NCBI GenBank assembly: GCA_937944445.1
Contig: CALDYP010000004.1
Location: 1 to 64,000, forward strand
Source: an uncultured Anaerolineae bacterium
GTDB taxonomy: Bacteria; Chloroflexota; Anaerolineae; Aggregatilineales; Phototrophicaceae
Direction: 5' to 3'
DNA length: 64,000 nucleotides
In this document: positions 14,606-24,975 of the stretch, piece by piece
Layout: each line of letters begins with the position of its first letter
How positions within the stretch are numbered: position 1 is the first letter of the stretch
Made by a program: the position numbers and the translations under genes
The notes under the pieces: model-generated
Database searches by the model: none
What the model saw: the letters and a program-made list of their open reading frames with translations, nothing else
What the model was told of the DNA's origin: nothing

Positions 14606-17398
14606 GTGACCTTCTCATTTGCCCCCGCGTTGGCGCTGCTGTTGGCGCTGCCGATTCTGTGGTGGATCGGGTGGCCGCGCGTGGCGCACCGCCGCCTGCG
14701 CGATCGTGCTAGCCTCATTCTGCGCACATTCATCGCCCTATGTTTGATCGCCGCTGTGGCAGGCCTCACGTGGCCGCAGCCCTCACAAGCGTTGGCGGTG
14801 CTCTTCCTTGTGGACGTGTCGGACAGCGTGGGGGCCGGCGCGCGCGCCCAACAACTGCAAGTGATCGAGCGCGCCCTAGCCGAAAAACGCCCCGACGACC
14901 GTTGGGGCGTGCTCATCTTTGGGGCAGAAGCAGCCGTTGACCAAGCCCTGACGACCCGTGACAGCGTGCAGCCCCTCCGCGCGCGCGTCAACAGCGGCGA
15001 GACGAACATCGCCGCTGCCCTCACCAGCGCCTTGAGCGTCTTCCCGTCCGACGCCACGCCGCGGATCGTCATCCTAAGCGACGGCCTTGAGACGATCGGC
15101 AGCGCCCTGCCGGTGGCACAGCGTGCCGCGGCGGTCGGCGTTGAGCTGCACTACGTGCTCTTCCCACCCAGCGATGAGCCTGATGCCCGCGTGAGCGAGG
15201 TGAGCGCACCGGCCCGCTTGAGCGAAGGCCAGCCCTTTGACGTTGTCGTAACCGTCGAATCTGACCATGAGGCCAGCGCGCTGCTGCTGCTCTATCGCAA
15301 TAACCAGCTCATCAGCGAGAACGCGGTGCGGCTGCGCGCCGGGACGACCCGCTACACCTTTGCCCAGCAGGCGGCGGGCAGCGGCCTGCTGACCTACACC
15401 GCGCAGATCGTCCTTGAAGACGACGCCTTCAGCCAGAACAACCGCCTGACGACTTTCGCGCAGGTGGCGGGGCAGCCGCGCGTTTTGCTGGTCAGCGCGC
15501 CCGATGCGCCGCTCAGCGCGCTGACGCAGGCGCTGCGCTCGGCTGGCTTCGACGTCGATCAGCGCCCGCCCGCGGCGCTGCCCGCGGACGCGGCGGGTCT
15601 GGCTGCTTACCGCGCTGTGGTGATCGTCAACGTGCCCGCCGAGCAATTCAGCACGCGCCAGATGGAGCGGCTGCAAACCTACGTGCGCGATTTGGGCGGG
15701 GGCTTGGTGGTCGTCGGCGGGGATCGCAGCTTCGGGGTGGGCGGCTACAGCGGCACGCCCATCGAGGCGGCGCTGCCCGTGGAGATGACCCTGCGCGACG
15801 AGGAACGCCTGCCGCGCTTGACCGTGGCCTATCTGATCGACACGTCGGGCAGCATGGCCGCCAGCGACGATGGCATCGTCACCTATCTTGAACTGGCGCA
15901 GCAGGCGATCATCCTGTCCCTATCGCTGCTGCAACCCGATGACCGTGTGGCGATCAGCTCCTTTGCCAGCGCGGGGCAGTGGCTGGCGCGCTTCCAGAAC
16001 GTCGAGAACCGCGTGCTGCTTCAGCAGGTGGTGGCCGGGCTGCGCCCCGGCGGCGGGACGGATATCCTCGCCGGGCTGCGGCTGGTGGAGCGCGACATCA
16101 TCCTTGAGCCGACGCCGCTGAAGCACGTGATCCTGTTGACGGACGGCGGCGCAAACAGCGCCGGGTTGGTCGCCACGGCGGCGCGCCTCTACCGCGATCA
16201 CGGCGTGACGATGACGACCATCGGCATCGGGGGGCAGATCCCACCGTTCTTGGAGCAGATGGCGCGCGCCTCGGATGGGCGCTTCCACGCGGTGACCGAC
16301 GTGAGTCAGATCCCGACGATCTTCGCGCAAGATACGCTGCTGGCGACGCGCTCTTACTTGATCGAAGAGGCCGTGCAGCCGCAGTACGCCGCGCTCAGCC
16401 CGATCATGAGCGGCATCAGCCAGCCGCCAACGCTGCGCGGCTACATTGCCACAACGTTGAAGGACACCGCGCAGCTCGTCTTGAGCGCGGGCGACCCCTA
16501 CCGTGATCCGCTGCTGGCCAAATGGCAGCACGGCTTGGGGCGCAGCGTGGCTTTCACCTCGGACGCGGTGGATCGGTGGGCGAGCGAGTGGCTGACGTGG
16601 GAGGACTTCGCGCGCTTTTGGGGGCAGGTCGTCGCGTGGACGATCACCCGCAGCGACGACGACGCGCTGCGCGTGCAGATCAGCGCGGAGGGCGGGCTGG
16701 CGCGCGTGACGCTCGACGCGCGCGACGGCGCAGGCGACTTCCTCAACGGGGCTGAGTTCATCGGCACTGTCCTTACGCCTGAGGGCGACGCGCTGCCGCT
16801 GACCTTCCGCCAGACGAACGCGGGCGTTTACAGCGCGTCGTTCGTCCCTAGCGGCGAAGGGGCTTACTTTGTCTCAGTGGTGGGCACGGCCCCAGACGGC
16901 AGCGCCCTCAGCGCGCGGGAAGGATGGGTGCGCAGCTACAGCCGCGAGTACGCCGCGCCATCGATTGAGACGACGCTGCTAGCGGACATGGCAGCGCTGA
17001 CCGGCGGGCGTGACCTGCGCAGCGAGCCAAGCGCGGCCTTCACCCCACCGCGCGAGCCGCGCACCACGCAGCAGCCGCTCGCGCCGTGGCTGCTGTTGAT
17101 CGCGGCGCTGCTGCTGCCGTTGGATGTGGCGGTGCGCCGCCTGCTGGTCACGCGCGCAGACGTGGAGCGGCTGCGGGCGCGCTGGCGACCGGCTGCGGCG
17201 GTTCCATCTGATGAACGCATCCAAGCGCTGCGCCAAGCCCGCGCGCGCGTCCGCATCGAGCCGATCAACGCGCCGCCTACTGTGAGCGCCCCCAGCGATG
17301 CCCCATCAACCCCTGCTGCACCGCCTGCCCCCAGCGCCCCCACCGACACCGTCGGCGCGCTGCTCAAGCGGCGGCGCAGCCGTGACGCTCAAAGCTAG
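14606..17398 (+). CDS. Large membrane protein with two von Willebrand A domains
   Basis: A 930-residue protein starting at GTG. Two N-terminal transmembrane segments (about 5-22 and 38-56) are followed by a first VWA-like domain (about 66-195, MIDAS-like DVSDS), a β-rich domain (about 200-300), a glutamine-amidotransferase-like domain (about 300-400 with VRDLGGGLVVVGG), a second VWA domain (about 405-590, intact DTSGS MIDAS and TDGG), another β-rich region, a membrane segment near 818-838, and a Pro/Ala-rich cytosolic tail. Such proteins are common and poorly understood; metal-dependent adhesion or chaperone roles are typical of VWA. The end overlaps the converging response-regulator gene by four bases. 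Confidence 0.78.
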   Translation: MTFSFAPALALLLALPILWWIGWPRVAHRRLRDRASLILRTFIALCLIAAVAGLTWPQPSQALAVLFLVDVSDSVGAGARAQQLQVIERALAEKRPDDRWGVLIFGAEAAVDQALTTRDSVQPLRARVNSGETNIAAALTSALSVFPSDATPRIVILSDGLETIGSALPVAQRAAAVGVELHYVLFPPSDEPDARVSEVSAPARLSEGQPFDVVVTVESDHEASALLLLYRNNQLISENAVRLRAGTTRYTFAQQAAGSGLLTYTAQIVLEDDAFSQNNRLTTFAQVAGQPRVLLVSAPDAPLSALTQALRSAGFDVDQRPPAALPADAAGLAAYRAVVIVNVPAEQFSTRQMERLQTYVRDLGGGLVVVGGDRSFGVGGYSGTPIEAALPVEMTLRDEERLPRLTVAYLIDTSGSMAASDDGIVTYLELAQQAIILSLSLLQPDDRVAISSFASAGQWLARFQNVENRVLLQQVVAGLRPGGGTDILAGLRLVERDIILEPTPLKHVILLTDGGANSAGLVATAARLYRDHGVTMTTIGIGGQIPPFLEQMARASDGRFHAVTDVSQIPTIFAQDTLLATRSYLIEEAVQPQYAALSPIMSGISQPPTLRGYIATTLKDTAQLVLSAGDPYRDPLLAKWQHGLGRSVAFTSDAVDRWASEWLTWEDFARFWGQVVAWTITRSDDDALRVQISAEGGLARVTLDARDGAGDFLNGAEFIGTVLTPEGDALPLTFRQTNAGVYSASFVPSGEGAYFVSVVGTAPDGSALSAREGWVRSYSREYAAPSIETTLLADMAALTGGRDLRSEPSAAFTPPREPRTTQQPLAPWLLLIAALLLPLDVAVRRLLVTRADVERLRARWRPAAAVPSDERIQALRQARARVRIEPINAPPTVSAPSDAPSTPAAPPAPSAPTDTVGALLKRRRSRDAQS

Positions 17399-18123
17399 CC
17401 GACCGGCTGTTCTTGGATGAACGACTCCGGGGGCTTGACGGTGAACATGTAGCCGATGCCGCGCTCGGTGCGGATGTAGTGCGGGTGGTGGCTGTCGGCT
17501 TCCAGTTTGCGGCGCAGGCGGTGCATGTGCACGCGCAGCGTGTCCTCATAGACGTCCTGCCCGGGCCAGACGCGCGCAATCAGCATGCGATTTTCCACCA
17601 CGCGCCCGCTGTTGCGCAGCAGCACATGCAGCAGGATCGATTCGGTTGGCGTGAGCGAGATCGGCTTGCCGTCCAGCAGGATGCGGTTGTGGGCGAAGTC
17701 GATCTTCAAGTGGGCGTCGATGTGGATGATCGGCTCGTTGGCGTAATCTAGCGAGGGCATGCGCGACAAGACGACCTGCACGCGCGCCTCGAGTTCGCGC
17801 AGTTGGAAGGGCTTCACCACGAAGTCCTCGGCATATTTCTTCAAACCTTGCACGATGGTGTCTGTGTCGCCGCTGCTTGTAACAAAAATAATTGGGACGT
17901 CGGCCATCGCTTTCAACTTGCTGGCCAACTCAAACCCGTGCATGGTCGGCAAGTTAAGGTCAATCAACGCAATGTGGGGCAGGCCGCGCATCCGCACCAT
18001 CTCTAGAGCTTCTGGCGCATCAGCGAACGGGAGCACTTCATAACCTTCGCGCGTCATGAAATCGTTGATGAGCTTGCGTACAGTTTCATCATCCTCAACC
18101 AGCAGCACTTTGGACTTTCTCAT
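17395..18123 (-). CDS. OmpR/PhoB-family response regulator
   Basis: A 242-residue two-domain regulator. The receiver domain (about 5-120) has the acidic pair Glu10-Asp11, the phosphoacceptor Asp55 in LIDLNLPTMHG, a Thr/Ser in VTSSG and Lys in VVKPF. The C-terminal winged helix (about 135-230) includes LTPTESILLHVLL, RVWPG, DTLRVHMHRLRRKLE and IRTERGIGYMF. It therefore should bind DNA when phosphorylated. No kinase gene is adjacent; the GAF kinase at 9072 is a possible partner. It is transcribed away from the MFS gene, with 240 bp of AT-rich sequence between. Confidence 0.9.
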   Translation of the reverse strand: MRKSKVLLVEDDETVRKLINDFMTREGYEVLPFADAPEALEMVRMRGLPHIALIDLNLPTMHGFELASKLKAMADVPIIFVTSSGDTDTIVQGLKKYAEDFVVKPFQLRELEARVQVVLSRMPSLDYANEPIIHIDAHLKIDFAHNRILLDGKPISLTPTESILLHVLLRNSGRVVENRMLIARVWPGQDVYEDTLRVHMHRLRRKLEADSHHPHYIRTERGIGYMFTVKPPESFIQEQPVG

Positions 18124-18280
18124 AGACGACTACCTTACCTCAAGGATCAGTCAATTAATCTCTTGTAATGAATATACAGCACCCGTAATGATATGTCAAA
18201 TAAAGGTTGATGAGAAGATAACTAACGTCATAAAGCAGGTCAACCCCTGACGACTGCCCCACGCTGGGTGGAATGGTCTA

Positions 18281-18308
18281 TTGTGTGCTATTAGAAGCGG
18301 CCTATAAT
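18281..18308 (+). promoter_or_regulatory. Promoter of the MFS transporter gene
   Basis: TTGTGT (18281-18286) and TATAAT (18303-18308) are 16 bp apart. The predicted transcript begins near 18315, which excludes the upstream in-frame start at 18273 and supports the ATG at 18366. Confidence 0.55.
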
Positions 18309-18365
18309 GACATGTGGCAGCACTGTACTCGTCCCCGCTGCTGGTCAAGGATTGTTAGAGACAAC

Positions 18366-19625
18366 ATGCCAAACACAATAAAGCCTCCGACGCAGGTTGA
18401 AGGGGCTAACTTCAACCATTTGGTGTGGGACATCGCGTGGTTCGGCATTGCGCTGGCTGCAACGACGCGCTTCCTGCAATTCTTCGCGCTCGAGATGGGC
18501 GCTAGTGCGATGGACTTGGGCTGGCTGACGGCGCTGCCCGCGCTCGTCGTACTGCTGACGACCACGCTCAGCCCGTGGTGGCGCAGCCGATACAACAGCT
18601 CGATCCACGCAGTCATCATCCCGGGCTTCATCCAGCGGCTGGCCTTCCTGCTGCCTGCGTTTGCGCCCGTCTTCCCTGAAGCGTGGCGCGTGCCGTGGAT
18701 CATCTTCGCCTCAACGCTGCCGATGATCGGACAGGGGGCGGTCTCGGCGATTTTCGTCCTGATGATGCGCGAGACGATCGATGACAGCCAACTGCAACCG
18801 CTGCTGACGCGGCGGCACATTGCCATGAATGTGACGATCACCGGCGGGGCGCTGGCTTTCGGCCTCATGTTGGAGGCGCTGCCCTTCCCGTTCAACTATC
18901 AGGTGATGTTCGTCGCAGCGTTCGGCTTTGCGATGGCCAGCCAATGGCATCTGACGCGGCTGCGCCCGCTGCAAACGGAGGCCGCCAGCGCGTCAGTGAC
19001 GCATCGCAGCTATCGCCAACTGCTAGCGGATCCCGCGTTTCGCGGCGTGATCGCGGTGCTGATCGCTGGGTTTGGCGCGTTCCATCTAATCATCGCGGTG
19101 GTCCCGATTCACTTGAAGAACGGGCTGGGCGCGACGGAAGGCTACATGGGCGTGTACGGCGGGTTGGAGGTGCTGGCGGGCTTCCTCGCTGCGCTGGCGC
19201 TGAACCGTCTGTCGCGCCGCTTTAGCAACCGCACGTTGGTGGCCCTCTCGATGGCGGCTACGGCGCTGGCGGCGCTGGTCGTGGCGCTGGCCCCCAACCG
19301 CGAGGTCGCCCTCCTCAGCGCCCTGCTGAACGGCGCGGGCTGGTCAATCGCCGGGTTGTGCAGCTTCGCTTTCTTCGCGGAGCGCACCGCCAAGAGCGAC
19401 ATGCACGCCGCAATGGTGTATCATCAAATCATCTACGCCTGCATCTTCGTGACGCCGCTGTTAGGCAGCTGGCTGGTGGATGCCGGGCTGGGGGTGATCG
19501 GCGTGCTGCTGCTGGGCTTCTTGGCGCGGCTGCTGGGCGCGGCCGTGTGCGAGTTTGCCGTTGACCCGCGCAAGAAGGCCAAACGCTTCGGCAACCTAGC
19601 GGAGATGGGCGCAGCCGGCGACTAA
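18366..19625 (+). CDS. Major facilitator superfamily transporter
   Basis: A 419-residue integral membrane protein with about 12 hydrophobic segments and an MFS-like arrangement. The first segment follows VWDIAWFGIALAATTRFLQFF, which resembles the unusual MFS group seen in Chloroflexota and Bacteroidota. There is no signature that identifies the substrate. I chose the ATG at 18366 (MPNTIKPPTQ) because the predicted promoter lies downstream of the earlier start. The next gene is only 39 bp away in the same direction, so co-expression with that secreted protein is possible. Confidence 0.75.
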   Translation: MPNTIKPPTQVEGANFNHLVWDIAWFGIALAATTRFLQFFALEMGASAMDLGWLTALPALVVLLTTTLSPWWRSRYNSSIHAVIIPGFIQRLAFLLPAFAPVFPEAWRVPWIIFASTLPMIGQGAVSAIFVLMMRETIDDSQLQPLLTRRHIAMNVTITGGALAFGLMLEALPFPFNYQVMFVAAFGFAMASQWHLTRLRPLQTEAASASVTHRSYRQLLADPAFRGVIAVLIAGFGAFHLIIAVVPIHLKNGLGATEGYMGVYGGLEVLAGFLAALALNRLSRRFSNRTLVALSMAATALAALVVALAPNREVALLSALLNGAGWSIAGLCSFAFFAERTAKSDMHAAMVYHQIIYACIFVTPLLGSWLVDAGLGVIGVLLLGFLARLLGAAVCEFAVDPRKKAKRFGNLAEMGAAGD

Positions 19626-19664
19626 CCCCTGCAGGCCAATGTGAACTGCGGAGGTAAAACAGCT

Positions 19665-21029
19665 ATGAAACACGTGCTGATGGGATGGGTGCTGTGGGCG
19701 CTGGCTGTCACCGGCTGGGCACAGGTCGGGCTGCCGACGCCGCCCGGCTTCAACCGCGCGGTGGCCTTCACGCTGAGCGGCGAGACGCTCAGCGCCGCCG
19801 AGGTGACGCTGCCGAGCGAGAGCTACATGATCGACTTCAACCCACAAGACGCCTCGCGCTGGGCGCGCACGGACAGCATCGGCCTCATCCGCTTTGCGCC
19901 GCTGGGCAGCCCGGAAGGGGTCTACACGTTCTCGCCCTATCATGACGGCTACGGCGCGGCCTCAGCAGCCGAGAATCGGCTCTTCGCGCAGGAAGTGCGC
20001 TGGTCGCCTGATGGCCAGCAGATCGCCTTTGTCGTGAACAACCCCAACTTCGAGACGATTGCCACCGGCGTCTGGTTCTGGCAGCCCGCCCGCGAAATGC
20101 CCACCGACCCGGCCTATCAACTGCTGCGCGAGTGCCCGGGCGCGTGCGACATGACGAACAACTTTGCCAATCTACAGTGGCGCGCCAACTTCGTTGAGTG
20201 GTCACCCGATGGGACGCAGCTGCTCGTCAGCATCGACCTGCTGCAAGAGGGGCGGCGCGCCCTCGCGGTGCGGCCCGTCGCGCGCAACACCGAGATCGCC
20301 AACAGCGCGCCGCAGCCGCTGCGCTACGACACCGGCCACTGGACGGCCACCGGGCAGATCGCTGTGGCGGGCGAGAACTCACAGGGGCAGGTCGGCTTCG
20401 GCCTCATCAGCGCGGATGGCAGCGTCATCAGCTTCACGCCGATCATGCCGCCGGTGGCTGCATGGGTGCAGGACGCGATCCAAGCGGCGGATGGCCGTTT
20501 TTACATGTTCGCCAGCCCGACGGGGCGCGGCGCGCCCGTCCAGTTGATCGACGACAGCGGCACGCCCATCACTGAGCTGCTCGGCAGCAGCGCGCCGCGC
20601 CGCGTCTGGTGGAACAGCGCCCGCACCGCCGCACTGTTGGAGACGCTGAGCGCGGAAGTGTTTGTCGTGCAGCGCAGCGGCACGGTGACAGACGTCAGCG
20701 CGCTGGTCGCTCAGCGCGTGTTCGGCTGGGCGACGTCAACCCCAGCGGACAGCCGTACGCTCACGCTGCCGCCGCCGCTGGCGCAGGGCCGCAGCGCGCA
20801 GCCTCAGCTCGGTGACATCCTCATCGTGGCGCGCGGCAAGCAGGTCGTCTACGTCGAACCCGCCGATAACGCCGCGGTGGCGGGCACGCTCCAACTCGGC
20901 CAAGAGCTGATGATCGTCAGCGAGCCGATTGTGATCGGCGCGGTGACGTGGTATCGCGTGCAGACCGTCACCTTCAGCGGCTGGATTCGCGACACGCAGA
21001 ACCTCGACCCCGCGACGCTAGAGGGTTAG
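19665..21029 (+). CDS. Secreted β-propeller-like protein with C-terminal SH3-like domain
   Basis: A 454-residue exported protein: signal peptide about 1-21 (MKHVLMGWVLWALAVTGWAQ), then blade-like repeats reminiscent of TolB/WD40-type propellers (FAQEVRWSPDGQQIAFVVNN and FVEWSPDGTQLLVSID are the clearest), and a C-terminal SH3-like domain about 385-445 (ILIVARGKQVVYVEPADNAAV...TVTFSGWIRD). This suggests a cell-envelope binding protein; no enzymatic residues are evident. The ATG at 19665 is preceded by a good GGAGG ribosome site, while the upstream in-frame GTG at 19641 would break the signal peptide. It is 39 bp after the MFS gene. Confidence 0.7.
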   Translation: MKHVLMGWVLWALAVTGWAQVGLPTPPGFNRAVAFTLSGETLSAAEVTLPSESYMIDFNPQDASRWARTDSIGLIRFAPLGSPEGVYTFSPYHDGYGAASAAENRLFAQEVRWSPDGQQIAFVVNNPNFETIATGVWFWQPAREMPTDPAYQLLRECPGACDMTNNFANLQWRANFVEWSPDGTQLLVSIDLLQEGRRALAVRPVARNTEIANSAPQPLRYDTGHWTATGQIAVAGENSQGQVGFGLISADGSVISFTPIMPPVAAWVQDAIQAADGRFYMFASPTGRGAPVQLIDDSGTPITELLGSSAPRRVWWNSARTAALLETLSAEVFVVQRSGTVTDVSALVAQRVFGWATSTPADSRTLTLPPPLAQGRSAQPQLGDILIVARGKQVVYVEPADNAAVAGTLQLGQELMIVSEPIVIGAVTWYRVQTVTFSGWIRDTQNLDPATLEG

Positions 21030-21577
21030 ACCTCTACGCCGCGCTTGGCGTTGGGAAATTTCGTTTTATAGGCCTCCACCGATTTCACGATGTCAGCCAG
21101 CGTCTCATCGCGTTCGGCCCAGCCCTGCGTTTGGGTGATCTTGTTCTGAAGCGTCTTGTAGGCTTGGAAGAAGTGTTCGATCTCGCGCAGGTAGTGCGGC
21201 GAGACGTCCGCCAGCGATTGATAGTGGTTGAAGTAGGGGTCGTTGGCGGGCACGGCGAGGATTTTGCTGTCGGCCTCGCCGCTGTCGATCATGCGCAGCA
21301 TCCCCAACGGGCGCGCCTCAATCACGCAGCCCGGAAAGGTCGGCAGGTTCATCATCACCAGCACGTCGAGCGGGTCGCCGTCGTCGTAGTGCGTCTGCGG
21401 GACGAACCCGTACTCTGCGGGGTAGACGAACGGGGAATACAGCACGCGGTCGAGCTTGAAGACCCCGGCTTCTTTAGAATACTCGTATTTGTTGCGGCTC
21501 CCTTTGACGATCTCCACCACCACGTTGATCACGTTCGGGATGTCGCTTCCGGGGGATAGTTCATGCAGCAAGTTCAT
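21026..21577 (-). CDS. ppa: Inorganic pyrophosphatase, family I
   Basis: A 183-residue soluble inorganic pyrophosphatase, which hydrolyses PPi to phosphate and pulls biosynthetic reactions forward. The family I core is complete: VEIVKGSRNKYEYSKEAG, YPAEYGFVPQT, the metal-binding DGDPLDVLVM, and RMIDSGEADSKILAVP followed by the IEHFFQAYKTL helix. The start at 21577 has a GGGAGC ribosome site eight bases upstream; five extra residues from an upstream ATG are less likely. It converges with the preceding gene, overlapping its end by four bases. The catalytic residues give high confidence. Confidence 0.94.
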   Translation of the reverse strand: MNLLHELSPGSDIPNVINVVVEIVKGSRNKYEYSKEAGVFKLDRVLYSPFVYPAEYGFVPQTHYDDGDPLDVLVMMNLPTFPGCVIEARPLGMLRMIDSGEADSKILAVPANDPYFNHYQSLADVSPHYLREIEHFFQAYKTLQNKITQTQGWAERDETLADIVKSVEAYKTKFPNAKRGVEV

Positions 21578-21951
21578 GTGGACAGCTCCCATCAGGCAGA
21601 ATCAATCAGCGCCCCTATTGTACGGGGCGAACGCCCAAGCCGCTATATTGAGGGGGATGAGGCCTCACCCCGCGTCCCTACAATGCCACCTGCGTAGGGA
21701 CAGGGCCTGCCCTGTCCGTTTTTCTGTTCCCCCGCGGACGCGACAGGTCGCGTCCCTACAATGCCGCCTGCGTAGGGACAGGGCCTGCCCTGTCCGTTTT
21801 TCTGTTCCTGACAACCCGTCGAAGAATTGAGAATTGCCTACGATTGCTTAACGGATAAAAAAAATTGAATAATATATGAGTGTATCAAAAGTCTGTGATA
21901 TTCAGACTCACCAAACCAAAGGCTTACGACATGATCGAGGGGGAGTTTCTT
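21578..21951. other. 374-bp gene-free interval with tandem palindromic repeats
   Basis: Between divergent ppa and the TSP3 gene. The first 80 bp hold the ppa leader; 21673-21811 are two tandem palindrome modules; the rest is AT-rich (21830-21870) and can contain the promoter of the TSP3 gene, although I cannot assign precise hexamers. No gene supported. Confidence 0.6.
21673..21811. repeat. Palindromic intergenic repeat cluster, copy 4 (tandem duplicate)
   Basis: Two tandem modules of about 75 bp. GGACAGGGC-CT-GCCCTGTCC at 21698-21717 and 21776-21795, and GGACGCGAC-AG-GTCGCGTCC at 21736-21755, are joined by CTACAATGCCACCTGCGTAG-type linkers and CCGTTTTTCTGTTCC tails. The duplicate shows recent array expansion. 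Confidence 0.85.
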
Positions 21952-24885
21952 ATGAAACGATGGGTTCTTTTGTTCTTGGTGGCGGCGCTAGTCGCTGTGC
22001 CGATTTACGCCCAGCGCGACCCCGACACGGACGGGGACGGCATCCCGGACAGCGTCGACCAATGCCCGCGCGAACCCGGGCCGCGCGACAACCGCGGCTG
22101 CCCGCTGCCAACCCCAACGCCTTTCCCCGACACCGACGGGGACGGCATCCCGGACAATGTCGATCAGTGCCCGCGCGAAGCCGGCCCACGCGACAACCGC
22201 GGCTGCCCTGTCAGCGTTCCGCCGCCATCTGACCGCGACGGTGACACCGTGATCGACGAGGTCGACAACTGCCCTGACCAGCCCGGCCCGCGTGAGAACT
22301 TCGGCTGCCCGGTGGCAAACCAGCCAGTCCCCACCAGCGCCCCACAACCCACACGCCCGGCGTATCGCCCGGCCCCGCCGCCCGACACTCAGAACTGCTA
22401 CGCCACCCCCGCCAGCGAGATCACCGTCAACGTGCGCGAGCAGCCCACCACACAGGGGCGCGTCCTGCGCAGCCTGCCGCCTAACACGCATCTGCTGGTC
22501 TTGGATACGACTGTCAACCCACAGGGTCAGACGTGGTTCCAAGTGCAGCTCCCGGATGGGCTGGCCTTCGTCGCTGACAGCGCCGTCGTCGTGCAAGGGA
22601 ACTGCGTCAACCTGCCGGGCGTGACGCTCGCGCCGCAGGGCGGCGGCGGCATGCTCGTCGGCCTGTGCGTCATCGACCCGTCCAAAGTGGCGGGCAGCTT
22701 CAACGCGGGCGTGCTGGACGACTTCACCACCATCCCCAACCCCAGCCAAGCCAACCCCGAGACGGGCAACCTCTTCCTGAACGCTGCTGTGGTCACTGTC
22801 GGCCAGCCCGCCACCGCGACTTTTATCGCTAACCCCGTGCCGATGAACGTGCCGTGGGCCAGCAGCGTCACAACCGCAACCTTCATGCGCGTGACAGTCT
22901 ACACGAGCAGCTTCCAACAGGTGGCCTACGAAGAGGTTCCGCTAGGGCAGCCGGTCAGCGTAGACTTGCCCGCCGGGGACTACTACTGGCAGTTCCAGTT
23001 CGACACGGCGGGCGCGTCGCTGCGCATCCAGTGCCAACCCAAGCCCGAACAAGCCGCGCCAGCTACCATGCCGATCTGCATGGTGGCCGAAACGACGACC
23101 GCCAACGGCGACCTGATCGACCCGCGCCGCATGGACACGATGCCGCTGGTCAATGGCCAAGACCAGCCTAACGAAGCGGGCGCATACGTCCTAGAGTACC
23201 CCTTCATCGCCTACGAAGATATTTTGCTGCGCGTGCTGACGATGGGCAGCAGCCCGATCAAGGCGATGGTGTTCACCCCATCCGTGCAGTTGTACCAGAG
23301 CGAGACGACGATCCCCGCCGGCGGCTTCGCTGACATCGCCATCCCGCAGGGGGTCTACACGTTGGAGTTCTTCAGCAGCGCGCCGTTTGACGTGCAGGCG
23401 CTGTGCTGGCCGGGCGACACGCCGCCCGAGGTCATGGGCACGCCTGAACCCCCCCCAGCGGCAGACGACGCCATCGGCTTCATCATGGGCGACTGTGTGG
23501 CCGCCACCGGCTTTGAACCCAACGGCATGCCGCAGAACCCTTTCACCTTTGACCCGATGAGCCCGCTGCAGTTGATCTACGACACGCCCAACGCAGACGG
23601 CAAGTTCTTCAACGACATCAAGCGCTTGATCGTCAACGTGCCGTCGAAGTTCATCTTCAACCTGATGGGGAACGAAGGCACAACCGAAGTCTACATCTAC
23701 GACTTCTCCGGGGGCACGGGGGCCGTCTTGAACAGCGCCTATCCTGCGTCGTCGAACAACATCATCAACCTCGGCGTGGGCGTGTACTACGTCTCGTTCA
23801 AGAGCGACTCCCTTGGCTGGGCGGTGATTAACTGCCTGCCCGGCGAATCGACCAGCGCAGGCAGCCCCTTCGCCATCCCAGAGTTCAACGGCCCGCTCAC
23901 CGACCTGTTGGGCGTGCCCACCTTCGGCTTTGAGCTGTTCGCGCCCACGCCGAGCGACACCTCGGACGGCAGCGCCGCGCTGCTCACCCCGCCTGATTCG
24001 TCGCTGCCGTCGCTCCTTGTCACGCGGTTGGGCGATGGCTCCGTCCGCGTCGAGCAGCCGCCAAGCGGCAGCTTTGAACTGCTGTTCGGCGATGGCAGTG
24101 TGGAGCCGTCCCCCGAGCGCCCGACGCTGGTGCTGAACACCGGCCTGCTGCTGGGCGATGGCAGCGTCATGCCGGTTGATTTGTTTGCTGATGGCAGCGT
24201 CATGCCAGAGATGCCGATCGCGGGCGATGGCAGCGTCATGCCGATCATCGGGGTGGTGTTAGGCTTTCAGGCGCTCGGCGGCACGCTGGAGCAACCTGCC
24301 AACCTCGGCGCGCTCGTCCTACAAACGCCTGACCCAGCCTTCAAGATCGGCGATTTGGCGGGCGGCGTCAGCTTCGGCGCGCTGGATGTGGAGAACTTCG
24401 CGCTTCAGCCCGAGGCGTGCGTGGTGATCCCGGTCACAGGCTCCGGCTGTCCTATCGACCCGCAGACCGGCCTGCCCTCTCCGAACTGCATGGCAAATCA
24501 GGCGGCTCAAGGGGCGGCATCCATCGCCAGCAGCGTTCAAGGTGGCCTCAACAGCCTCGCGCCTGATTTTGACGCCAGCAGCGATCAGACGTCGTTTGTG
24601 CTGATCACCAAGCCGATGCAGGTCAACCGCCCGGCGCGTGTGACGGCGCAATTGGTGCAGAACGTGGGCGGCGGCCCCGTGACCTTCGACTTGAGCGGGA
24701 TTGCCGTCAGCGTGCAGGCCTTCCGCGCGGATGGAGGGTGGTTCACGCAGGTCAACGTGGGGCAGGCTGCCGCCAGCGTCGACATCCTGCCCGGCCCCTA
24801 CAGCCACTTCCGCGGGGCAGTGGTGCGGCTTGGGCCGCCGGTGGCCGGCAACGGCGATCTGAAGCTGCGGTGTGAGGCGCGGTAG
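21952..24885 (+). CDS. Large secreted protein with TSP3-like Ca-binding repeats, SH3 domain and DGSV repeats
   Basis: A 977-residue exported protein. Signal peptide 1-20; three thrombospondin type-3-like calcium repeats (about 22-52, 58-86, 93-121), each with D-x-D-x-D-G spacing and a [14 protein letters not shown]-type tail; Pro-rich linker; SH3 domain about 160-230; then several β-rich, Cys-poor domains to the C-terminus. Between about 690 and 765 five GDGSV/ADGSV units occur, three of them with MP following. The architecture suggests a structural or adhesive surface protein rather than an enzyme. I use the ATG at 21952, which has a GGGGGAG ribosome site; longer starts add a non-signal extension. 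A transcript from the AT-rich region upstream is likely. Confidence 0.72.
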   Translation: MKRWVLLFLVAALVAVPIYAQRDPDTDGDGIPDSVDQCPREPGPRDNRGCPLPTPTPFPDTDGDGIPDNVDQCPREAGPRDNRGCPVSVPPPSDRDGDTVIDEVDNCPDQPGPRENFGCPVANQPVPTSAPQPTRPAYRPAPPPDTQNCYATPASEITVNVREQPTTQGRVLRSLPPNTHLLVLDTTVNPQGQTWFQVQLPDGLAFVADSAVVVQGNCVNLPGVTLAPQGGGGMLVGLCVIDPSKVAGSFNAGVLDDFTTIPNPSQANPETGNLFLNAAVVTVGQPATATFIANPVPMNVPWASSVTTATFMRVTVYTSSFQQVAYEEVPLGQPVSVDLPAGDYYWQFQFDTAGASLRIQCQPKPEQAAPATMPICMVAETTTANGDLIDPRRMDTMPLVNGQDQPNEAGAYVLEYPFIAYEDILLRVLTMGSSPIKAMVFTPSVQLYQSETTIPAGGFADIAIPQGVYTLEFFSSAPFDVQALCWPGDTPPEVMGTPEPPPAADDAIGFIMGDCVAATGFEPNGMPQNPFTFDPMSPLQLIYDTPNADGKFFNDIKRLIVNVPSKFIFNLMGNEGTTEVYIYDFSGGTGAVLNSAYPASSNNIINLGVGVYYVSFKSDSLGWAVINCLPGESTSAGSPFAIPEFNGPLTDLLGVPTFGFELFAPTPSDTSDGSAALLTPPDSSLPSLLVTRLGDGSVRVEQPPSGSFELLFGDGSVEPSPERPTLVLNTGLLLGDGSVMPVDLFADGSVMPEMPIAGDGSVMPIIGVVLGFQALGGTLEQPANLGALVLQTPDPAFKIGDLAGGVSFGALDVENFALQPEACVVIPVTGSGCPIDPQTGLPSPNCMANQAAQGAASIASSVQGGLNSLAPDFDASSDQTSFVLITKPMQVNRPARVTAQLVQNVGGGPVTFDLSGIAVSVQAFRADGGWFTQVNVGQAAASVDILPGPYSHFRGAVVRLGPPVAGNGDLKLRCEAR
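24034..24245 (+). repeat. In-gene DGSV repeat
   Basis: Five units encoding (L/F/A)(G/A)DGSV lie in the TSP3 protein gene. The last three share a nearly identical 17-bp nucleotide core (GATGGCAGCGTCATGCC), which points to recent slippage or duplication rather than selection on the protein alone. Confidence 0.7.
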
Positions 24886-24951
24886 AACCCGCGTCAGCGT
24901 AGGGGGAAAGCGCGCCTCGCCCACGGTTGAAAGTGGCGAGTTGCATAGTAG

Positions 24952-24971
24952 GGGCGACGCATGCGTCGCCC
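24952..24971. repeat. Palindrome GGGCGACGC-AT-GCGTCGCCC
   Basis: A 20-bp perfect palindrome of the same 9+2+9 geometry as the GGACAGGGC family but with different arms. It falls at the end of the iron permease gene, just before its stop codon on the minus strand, in the space after the converging TSP3 gene. Confidence 0.7.
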
Positions 24972-24975
24972 GCAT

